From NCBI GenBank assembly GCA_001803565.1, contig MHDQ01000286.1, positions 1 to 6,131 on the forward strand: DNA of 6,131 bases, written 5' to 3'. A program made the translations under genes and the position numbers. The notes beneath the pieces are model-generated. The model did not search any database. It worked only from the letters and a program-made list of their open reading frames with translations, and was not told where the DNA came from. The stretch is from Nitrospinae bacterium RIFCSPLOWO2_12_FULL_45_22 (GTDB lineage Bacteria > 2-12-FULL-45-22). Within the stretch, counting starts at the first letter, position 1. Each line of letters starts with the position of its first letter. Shown here in pieces: positions 1-4,836 of this stretch.

Positions 1-27
1 TCCCTATCCCTTCATCACCTCTGGCAT

Positions 28-50
28 ACACTTTTTCGGGTTAAAAGTGT
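28..50. repeat. 8-bp inverted repeat ACACTTTT/AAAAGTGT
   Basis: ACACTTTT (28-35) and AAAAGTGT (43-50) are perfect reverse complements around a 7-base loop. No T-tract follows on either strand, so it does not look like an intrinsic terminator. It could be an operator for a dimeric regulator, or the remains of a hairpin at the end of an upstream gene outside the window. Confidence 0.5.
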
Positions 51-76
51 TAAACGAAAAATAAAGGATGCCCAAT

Positions 77-96
77 TTTGTATAAATTTGTATAAA
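77..96. repeat. Perfect tandem repeat of TTTGTATAAA
   Basis: TTTGTATAAA occurs twice in direct, gapless succession (77-86 and 87-96). The 10-bp period is close to one helical turn, so both copies present the same face of the DNA, as expected for a regulator site or a pair of -10-like elements (TATAAA). It lies about 180 bp upstream of the first start codon. The repeat is seen directly; any regulatory role is inferred, and in an AT-rich region it could be chance. Confidence 0.5.
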
Positions 97-133
97 ATAA
101 ATATGTTCGATTTGGCCACTAGTTATGGTATCA

Positions 134-147
134 TAGACTTCGGTCTA
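134..147 (+). other. Small hairpin with C(UUCG)G tetraloop in the leader
   Basis: TAGAC (134-138), TTCG (139-142), GTCTA (143-147) form a perfect 5-bp stem closed by C-G over a UUCG loop, known as an unusually stable RNA tetraloop. It would stand near the 5' end of the transcript if the weak TATCAT at 129-134 is not the true -10 box. No T-run follows, so it is probably not a terminator; protection of the mRNA 5' end is one possible role. Confidence 0.4.
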
Positions 148-223
148 AGAAGAAGGTGAGGGATAGGAAATAACCCTTTTGGAGTTTCAAGACAACCTTT
201 CGGCCAAGGGATTCGTTTATAGA

Positions 224-247
224 CAATCCTATGCGGTGCATAGGTTG
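224..247 (+). promoter_or_regulatory. Hairpin or dyad 25 nt upstream of the first mutase start
   Basis: CCTATGC (228-234), loop GGT, and GCATAGG (238-244) are a perfect 7-bp inverted repeat. With one bulged T at 227 the stem extends by CAA (224-226) pairing with TTG (245-247). It ends just before the purine-rich ribosome binding site at 256-268. There is no T-tract, so it is not a classical terminator. It could be a DNA operator or an RNA stem that affects ribosome loading or mRNA stability. Confidence 0.5.
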
Positions 248-272
248 GGTTAATTAAGGGAGGGAGAGAGTA

Positions 273-1985
273 ATGTTTTCTAAGGAAACTTTGCAGAAAG
301 ACAAGGGCCTGAAAGAAAAGTGGGAAAAAGCATCTAGCGATATACTCACAGGGCAGAAATTGAATCTGAGAACTAGTTCAGGTATAGAACTCAAACCATT
401 ATATACTCCAGAAGATTTAGCTGAAATGGATTATTATAAGTTGGGAGTGCCAGGAGAATATCCTTATGTACGAGGCAATTATTCGTTACAATACCAGATA
501 AACCCTTTTATCCAGAATCAATTTTTTGGGTTCGGTACGCCGAGCGAGACCCGTGGTAGGAGAGACTGGTTAGCCAAACTCGGCTGTAGCTATAAAGTCG
601 GCACTGAAGAACAACTTCCCTTAGTTATTGCTATGGATTTACCTACCCTTAAGGGGTTGGACCCGGACGAGCCAGAGGCCCGTGGGAGGGTGGGCCATGG
701 CGGGGTATCTATTAGTACTATTGATGACATTGGAGTAATAATGGAAGGGCTCCCTCTGGATAAGACATGTGTAATATGGAATGCTTTTGATGGAACATTG
801 CCCATCCATGCCTTATATTTTGCTTATGCCCTGGATATTCGTAGGGAGCCATTAGAAAGGCTCTTTATGGCTATCCCTAATAATATAAGTAACCAGTGGG
901 CACATGACTGGGCAGGATTCCCTCATAAAACCGCAATAAAACTTGAAATAGAGCTTATTAAGTTTATTATTGATAATTGTCCTACCTCCCTCCATACCGT
1001 CATTGAAGGCTATGAAACCGCTGAAGCAGGTGCTACCCCGGTTCAGGAAGTAGCAGTTATGCTAGCTTATGCTATTTATTTAATGGAAGAATGTATCAAA
1101 GCAGGTCTTGATCCAGATGCTGTAGCACCTGGCCTTTGGGCCCACCATCATCTCAGCCTAAATATCTTTGAAGAGATAGCTAAACTGAGGGCAGCCAGAA
1201 AACTATGGGCAAGAATCTTTAAAGAGAGATTTGGCTGTAACAAACCAGAATCCATTAAGTATAAAATAATAGCCGCCGAAACTGCTGGGATAGAATTAAC
1301 CGCTTTGGAGCCCTTAAACAATATAATACGATTAACTATCATGACTTTGGCAGGAATATTGGGAGGGGTGGAAGGGATTTTTACGGCTGCCTATGATGAG
1401 GCGCTAGGTATTCCTACTGAAGAATCAGCCCAAGTTGCAGTAAGAACCCAACAGATTTTAGCGGAAGAGACCGATCTCTGCTGGGTTACTGATCCCTTGG
1501 GCGGTTCATACTATATAGAATGGCTCACCAAGAGAATAGAAGAAGAGGTGGTTAATTTATTGGGCAGGATTGAAGAAATGGGCGGTTTCTTAAGAGCCTG
1601 CGAATCTGGTTGGATAAGGCGAGAGATAGCAAGGAGTGCCAACGAGCGGCAAGAAAAGATTAAGCAGGGGGAGAAGGTAATTATTGGGGTAAATAAATAT
1701 AGAATAGAACAAAGACCTAAGATTAAAGGATTCAGGGTACCACTGGAAGTGGAGGAAAGAATAAGAGAGCGGTTAGGAAGGTATAAGAGAGATCGTGATA
1801 ATAGTAAGATCAAGAGCTCACTCGGACAAATTAAAGAGGCGGCAGAGAAAATCGAGAAAGAATGGCCTGAATCCTGTGGGAGCTTGATGCCTGTATTAAT
1901 AGAGGCCTCCCGTGCCGGGTGTACCCTGGGAGAGATGCATGGGGTTCTTAGGGAAGTGTTTGGCTATGGTTTTTATTCAGGATAA
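273..1985 (+). CDS. B12-dependent acyl-CoA mutase, large subunit (first copy)
   Basis: This is a 570-residue large subunit of the methylmalonyl-CoA mutase superfamily, the cytoplasmic barrel that holds the acyl-CoA and adenosylcobalamin during radical carbon-skeleton rearrangement. It has no B12 domain; that is supplied by the separate small subunits downstream. Family landmarks in order are RGNY (67-70), GFGT (86-89), MDLPT (121-125), DPDEP (130-134), EAGATPVQE (251-259), the FEEIAKLRAARKLWA helix (299-313), LNNIIR (348-353), YDEALGIPTE (374-383), VTDPLGGSYYIE (405-416) and IGVNKY (471-476). By hand alignment to Propionibacterium methylmalonyl-CoA mutase, Tyr89 is Phe84, Arg207 falls at His211/Asp212, His244 is Glu248 (GYE in place of GYH), Arg283 is Gly287 and Gln330 is Glu336. 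Loss of that His is highly unusual, so the substrate is probably not methylmalonyl-CoA. The start is fixed by a purine-rich ribosome site (AAGGGAGGGAGAG, 256-268). The small subunit follows after 15 nt. It is about 55% identical by eye to the large subunit at 2899-4608. Superfamily certain, reaction unknown. Confidence 0.93.
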   Translation: MFSKETLQKDKGLKEKWEKASSDILTGQKLNLRTSSGIELKPLYTPEDLAEMDYYKLGVPGEYPYVRGNYSLQYQINPFIQNQFFGFGTPSETRGRRDWLAKLGCSYKVGTEEQLPLVIAMDLPTLKGLDPDEPEARGRVGHGGVSISTIDDIGVIMEGLPLDKTCVIWNAFDGTLPIHALYFAYALDIRREPLERLFMAIPNNISNQWAHDWAGFPHKTAIKLEIELIKFIIDNCPTSLHTVIEGYETAEAGATPVQEVAVMLAYAIYLMEECIKAGLDPDAVAPGLWAHHHLSLNIFEEIAKLRAARKLWARIFKERFGCNKPESIKYKIIAAETAGIELTALEPLNNIIRLTIMTLAGILGGVEGIFTAAYDEALGIPTEESAQVAVRTQQILAEETDLCWVTDPLGGSYYIEWLTKRIEEEVVNLLGRIEEMGGFLRACESGWIRREIARSANERQEKIKQGEKVIIGVNKYRIEQRPKIKGFRVPLEVEERIRERLGRYKRDRDNSKIKSSLGQIKEAAEKIEKEWPESCGSLMPVLIEASRAGCTLGEMHGVLREVFGYGFYSG

Positions 1986-2000
1986 TGGAGTTTAAGGGCC

Positions 2001-2411
2001 ATGGAAGAAGGGGATAGGAAGAAAATCAGGGTACTATTAGCTCAAACTCGCCTGGATTCCCATGGTGTAGGCTTACGGTACCTGAGCAGGACCTTGATGG
2101 ATGAAGGGATGGAGGTAATAATAGTCCGATATGGCGTTATAGAAGAGGTAGCAAAGGCAGCCTTGGAAGAGAATGTTGATGTTGTCGGATTAAGTTATTA
2201 TTTTCCTGGGTTTGAGTATGAAATTCCTCTACTGATGAGGCTGCTGAAGGAAAAGGGTATGGATGATCTAATAATCATTGTGGGCGGTATAATAGATGAC
2301 GAAGAAGAGGCTAAATTGCTGGAGTGGGGCGTTAAAGGGGTCTTCACTCCAGGTAGGCCAGTACAGGACGTAATTGAATGTATAATTTCTCATGTTGGAG
2401 TCAGGTCTTGA
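2001..2411 (+). CDS. B12-binding small subunit of acyl-CoA mutase (first copy)
   Basis: A 136-residue stand-alone cobalamin-binding domain (Rossmann-like) of the kind that pairs with split mutases such as isobutyryl-CoA or 2-hydroxyisobutyryl-CoA mutase, whose small subunits are also about 136 aa. The base-off/His-on signature DxHxxG is present as D19-S-H21-G-V-G24, so His21 should be the lower cobalt ligand. The later nucleotide-loop contacts are GLS (63-65, with YY where many homologues have xL), VGG (94-96) and FTPG (115-118). The lysine that forms a triad with this Asp and His in methylmalonyl-CoA mutase (Lys604) is Gln15 here, whereas the neighbouring small subunit keeps Lys. The usual QTPE stretch after the second strand is also replaced (RYGVIEEV). 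A GGAG at 1987-1990 precedes the ATG, and the stop lies 13 nt before the next start, indicating translational coupling. It probably partners the upstream large subunit, but cross-pairing is possible. Confidence 0.92.
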   Translation: MEEGDRKKIRVLLAQTRLDSHGVGLRYLSRTLMDEGMEVIIVRYGVIEEVAKAALEENVDVVGLSYYFPGFEYEIPLLMRLLKEKGMDDLIIIVGGIIDDEEEAKLLEWGVKGVFTPGRPVQDVIECIISHVGVRS

Positions 2412-2412
2412 T

Positions 2413-2418
2413 AGGAGG
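2413..2418 (+). promoter_or_regulatory. AGGAGG ribosome site that sets the second small-subunit start
   Basis: A perfect AGGAGG sits 6 nt before the ATG at 2425. An in-frame ATG at 2392, inside the preceding gene, would add 11 residues but has no comparable site and would put extra sequence before the conserved KKIRVLL-type beginning shared by both small subunits. This favours 2425. Confidence 0.85.
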
Positions 2419-2424
2419 CTAGCA

Positions 2425-2832
2425 ATGGAAGGAAAGAAAAATATTAGGGTGCTCTTGTCCAAGAGTGACCAGGATGCTCATGAAGTTGGTATAAGGTATG
2501 TGGCCAGCTCTCTTAAGGATGCGGGAATGGAGGTGATTTTCACCAGATACACAATCATAGATGAAGTAGCTGAGACAGCCTTACAAGAAAATGTGGATGT
2601 TATAGGATTGAGTTTCTATGGTGCCGGCTTGAGGTATGATATACCAAGGTTGATGGAACTTTTAAAAGAGAGAAATATAGAGGATACAAGGGTCCTAGTT
2701 GGTGGGACAATAACAGAACAAGAAAAGGCCGAATTGCTGAAGACCGGTATTAGAGGGGTTTTTACTCCAGGCAGCGGTTCAGTACAAGGTATTGTCAACT
2801 TTATAACCTCTAACATCTATGGAACGGGATAA
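2425..2832 (+). CDS. B12-binding small subunit of acyl-CoA mutase (second copy)
   Basis: A 135-residue stand-alone cobalamin-binding subunit, about half identical by eye to the one just upstream. It has the complete K-x3-D-x-H triad of methylmalonyl-CoA mutases: Lys13, Asp17 and His19, with Gly22 closing DxHxxG (D-A-H-E-V-G). Other family points are GLS (61-63, followed by FY), VGG (92-94) and FTPG (113-116). As in its neighbour, the standard QTPE segment is replaced by a sequence starting RY (41-42), which suggests that both belong to one diverged clade. The start at 2425 is chosen from AGGAGG at 2413-2418. A 66-nt gap leads to the second large subunit; it contains only a weak dyad (CCCAA/TTGGG, 2859-2869) and the next ribosome site. 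Its position directly before that large subunit suggests that the two form a pair. Confidence 0.92.
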   Translation: MEGKKNIRVLLSKSDQDAHEVGIRYVASSLKDAGMEVIFTRYTIIDEVAETALQENVDVIGLSFYGAGLRYDIPRLMELLKERNIEDTRVLVGGTITEQEKAELLKTGIRGVFTPGSGSVQGIVNFITSNIYGTG

Positions 2833-2898
2833 ACCTTGATTAGATAGCTAAAGATTTACCCAAATTGGGGTGCACTACAAAGAAAAGGAGGATCAGCT

Positions 2899-4608
2899 AT
2901 GTTCAGCAAAAAAGTAGAGGATGAGAACAAGATCATGGAGGAAGAATGGGAAAAGCAATATTCTATAATGATGGATAAGTTGAAAGCCATTAATAGATCA
3001 GGCATTGAGCTTAAGCCTTCTTATACCCCTACGGATATCCAAGGGATGGACTATAAGGATATAGCACTACCTGGGCAATATCCTTTTACCAGGGGGAATT
3101 ATCCTTTTCATTATCAGGTCATGCCCTTGATGATGATGCACGGTTATGGTTTTGGTACTGCAGAGGAGACCCTCATGAGGAGGGAGTGGCTTTCGAGACT
3201 GGGGAGTCGCCTGAAGGTGGGCACTGAAGATGACCTTACAGTGTGTATATTTACCATGGATCTGCCCACCCAGAGGGGCTATGACCCTGATGAACCAGGG
3301 GCAAGGGGAAGAGTGGGAGACTGTGGGATGTCCCTGAGCACCATCAAGGACATGGAGGCGATCTTTGAAGGATTACCTTTGGAGAAGGTTCTTACAACCT
3401 TTATTGGATTCGATGCCAGCATGATCCTTGTTGCTCTGTATGCAGCTTACTGTAAATATATCAGGAAGGAGCCATTGGATAAATTATACATGCTGTGCTG
3501 TAATCTCTTTCATCACCAATGGTTCTGGGATAGTGCTGCATTTCCCCCTGAGACAGCCATGAAACTGGAGACAGAGTTTGTAAAGTTCATAGTGGAAACC
3601 TGCCCCATGTCTTATCCCGGGGTTGTGGATGGTTACAATGTTGCTGAGGCGGGGGCAACCCCAGTGCAGGAAGCTGCCTTTTCCATTGTCGCTGCAGTGA
3701 GTCTAATGGAGGAGTGTGTAAAGGCAGGTCTTGATCCTGACAAGGTAGCTTCCAGATTTATCGGCCATCCCCATATCAGTCTCAATTTCTTTGAGGAGAT
3801 AGCAAAGTTAAGGGCCATGAGGAAAGTATGGGCTAAGATATTAAAAGAGAGGTTTGGCTGTAAAAGGCCCGAATCCCTTCAGCTAAAGTTCCTTGATGCC
3901 CAGACAGCGGGCTTTGACCTTACCGCTCAGGAGCCCCTCAATAACATTATAAGAACTACCATCATGGCCCTGGCAGGCATGCTGGCGGATGTAGAAGGTA
4001 TGTGGGTTTCCTCCTATGATGAGGCCCTGGGTATTCCCACTGAAGAAGCAGTCCAGGTAGCTGTCAGGACTTACCAGATCCTCCATGAAGAGACAGACAT
4101 ACCCCATGTTACCGATCCCTTGGGGGGCTCTTATTATATAGAGTGGCTTACTACCAGGATGGAAGAGGAAATCATGGGGTTAATGAAGAAGATGGAAGAC
4201 CTGGGAGGATACATGAAGTGCTGGCAGACGGGCTGGATAAGACAACAGGTGGAGAAAAGTGCCAATGAGAGGCTTAAAAAATTGAATGAAGGAAAGGAAG
4301 CAAAGATAGGAGTGAACAAATATAGGATTGAAGAGGTACCGAAGATGACTGCCTTCAGGGTTCCACCTGAGGTAGAACTCAAGGCTATAGAAAGGGTAAA
4401 GAAATACAGGCAGGGGAGGGACAATTCCAGGGTTGAATCTGCTCTGGCAAAGGTAAAGGAGGCAGCTATTGCCATAGATAGAGATTGGCCCAGATCCTGT
4501 GGAGTACTCATGCCTGCCTTAATTGAGGCTGCCAGGTGTGAGGCCACTGCCGGGGAGATGCACCGTATCCTTAGAGATATTTTTGGATTTGGCTATTATT
4601 CAGGTTAA
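2899..4608 (+). CDS. B12-dependent acyl-CoA mutase, large subunit (second copy)
   Basis: A 569-residue paralogue of the first large subunit, with the same layout and no fused B12 domain. Landmarks: RGNY (65-68), GFGT (84-87), MDLPT (120-124), DPDEP (129-133), EAGATPVQE (250-258), FEEIAKLRAMRKVWA (298-312), LNNIIR (347-352), YDEALGIPTE (373-382), VTDPLGGSYYIE (404-415), IGVNKY (470-475) and the shared C-terminal YSG. By hand alignment to methylmalonyl-CoA mutase, Tyr89 is Gly82 (followed by Tyr83), the Arg207 site lies around Trp210/Asp211, and His244 is Asn247 (GYN in place of GYH). Unlike the first copy it keeps an Arg at the Arg283 position (Arg286) and Gln at 330 (Gln335). The pocket therefore differs both from known mutases and from its sister. 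AAAAGGAGG at 2883-2891, 7 nt before the ATG, supports this start. Codon use looks somewhat more GC-rich than in the first copy. Function: B12-dependent acyl-CoA mutase with unassigned substrate. Confidence 0.93.
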   Translation: MFSKKVEDENKIMEEEWEKQYSIMMDKLKAINRSGIELKPSYTPTDIQGMDYKDIALPGQYPFTRGNYPFHYQVMPLMMMHGYGFGTAEETLMRREWLSRLGSRLKVGTEDDLTVCIFTMDLPTQRGYDPDEPGARGRVGDCGMSLSTIKDMEAIFEGLPLEKVLTTFIGFDASMILVALYAAYCKYIRKEPLDKLYMLCCNLFHHQWFWDSAAFPPETAMKLETEFVKFIVETCPMSYPGVVDGYNVAEAGATPVQEAAFSIVAAVSLMEECVKAGLDPDKVASRFIGHPHISLNFFEEIAKLRAMRKVWAKILKERFGCKRPESLQLKFLDAQTAGFDLTAQEPLNNIIRTTIMALAGMLADVEGMWVSSYDEALGIPTEEAVQVAVRTYQILHEETDIPHVTDPLGGSYYIEWLTTRMEEEIMGLMKKMEDLGGYMKCWQTGWIRQQVEKSANERLKKLNEGKEAKIGVNKYRIEEVPKMTAFRVPPEVELKAIERVKKYRQGRDNSRVESALAKVKEAAIAIDRDWPRSCGVLMPALIEAARCEATAGEMHRILRDIFGFGYYSG

Positions 4609-4618
4609 CTGCTACGTT

Positions 4619-4625
4619 GTTATGG
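4619..4625 (+). repeat. Left copy of direct repeat GTTATGG flanking the element
   Basis: GTTATGG is repeated at 4821-4827, immediately outside the other end of the inverted-repeat element. Wider context (TACGTTGTTATGG on the left, TACGTTATGG on the right) is also similar. This is the expected footprint of target duplication on insertion. Confidence 0.55.
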
Positions 4626-4820
4626 TGTAACTATTCAGGCACAAAGAGACAAAGGCACATAGGCACAAAGTTCTAGGAATACGATCGGAATGTAGGACAC
4701 AACCTATCCAAATACCGTTTTTGTAAACATCTTATGGGAAGTTAAGCAGCTCATTCTCTTCAGTTCTCTCGACTTTGTGCCTTTGGTGCTCTGTGCCTTT
4801 GTGCCTACCTGAATAGTTAC
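4626..4820. mobile_element. MITE-like inverted-repeat element, non-coding
   Basis: GTAACTATTCAGG (4627-4639) is matched perfectly in reverse complement by 4808-4820. Inward of these ends, both arms carry degenerate copies of a GGCACAAAG-type motif (left arm to 4671, right arm from 4772). By eye the inner arms match at about 25 of 32 positions after a 4-base offset. They enclose a central 100 nt without coding potential. GTTATGG occurs directly outside both ends (4619-4625 and 4821-4827), resembling a target-site duplication. There is no transposase, so if mobile it would move in trans. In RNA the arms would form a long imperfect hairpin that could reduce or separate downstream expression. It could instead be a processed repeat family rather than a true transposable element. 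Confidence 0.65.
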
Positions 4821-4827
4821 GTTATGG
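4821..4827 (+). repeat. Right copy of direct repeat GTTATGG, overlapping a ribosome site
   Basis: Second copy of the 7-bp repeat. Its last two bases are part of the GGAGGT (4826-4831) ribosome binding site for the molybdoenzyme gene, so the presumed insertion kept that gene's translation signal intact. Confidence 0.55.
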
Positions 4828-4836
4828 AGGTCCTCA

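Larger units (their letters stand above)
1..272 (+). promoter_or_regulatory. Non-coding leader upstream of the mutase operon
   Basis: No convincing gene is visible here on either strand. The first 110 bases are AT-rich and the rest becomes purine-rich toward the first start codon. The region contains, in order, an inverted repeat (28-50), a tandem 10-bp repeat (77-96), a UUCG-capped hairpin (134-147) and a stronger hairpin (224-247), each listed separately. TATCAT at 129-134 resembles a -10 box but has only a poor -35 candidate (TTCGAT, 106-111), so no promoter can be placed firmly. If transcription began near 140, the leader would be about 130 nt, long enough for post-transcriptional control. 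I looked for a cobalamin riboswitch and did not find its conserved boxes. The first 20 bases also resemble an imperfect inverted copy of about 152-169, sharing GGGATAGG and AGGTGA in reverse complement. Confidence 0.5.
4609..4836 (+). other. Intergenic region containing an inserted element
   Basis: This 228-bp gap lies between the second large mutase gene and the molybdoenzyme gene. Almost all of it is the inverted-repeat element at 4626-4820. The rest is 10 nt after the mutase stop codon, one 7-bp direct repeat on each side, and the GGAGGT ribosome site (4826-4831) of the next gene. No small gene is convincing; the minus-strand reading frames run into the neighbouring gene and have no ribosome site or recognisable product. 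Confidence 0.7.

Noticed and set aside
224-247. Intrinsic transcription terminator
   Set aside because: The stem is good but is followed by GGTTAATTAAGGG, with no U-tract, and it sits directly before a strong ribosome site.
100-272. Cobalamin riboswitch upstream of B12-dependent genes
   Set aside because: GGCCACT at 114-120 and several G/C-rich stems invite the idea, but the B12-box (GCCAGGAGACCTGCC-like) and the other conserved core segments are not present. Mutase genes that use B12 are also less often controlled this way than synthesis or transport genes.
2392-2424. Longer N-terminus for the second small subunit starting at the upstream ATG
   Set aside because: It would overlap the previous gene by 20 nt and adds 11 residues absent from the sister subunit, while AGGAGG is ideally placed for the ATG at 2425.
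2859-2869. CCCAA/TTGGG dyad between the second small and second large subunit genes as a terminator or operator
   Set aside because: The stem is only 5 bp with a one-base centre, cannot form a stable hairpin, and has no T-tract. It is probably chance.
4134-4547. 137-codon minus-strand reading frame inside the second large subunit
   Set aside because: It lies fully antisense to a strongly conserved gene, has a composition typical of an antisense shadow and no recognisable motif. The same applies to the minus-strand frame at 1511-1813 in the first large subunit.
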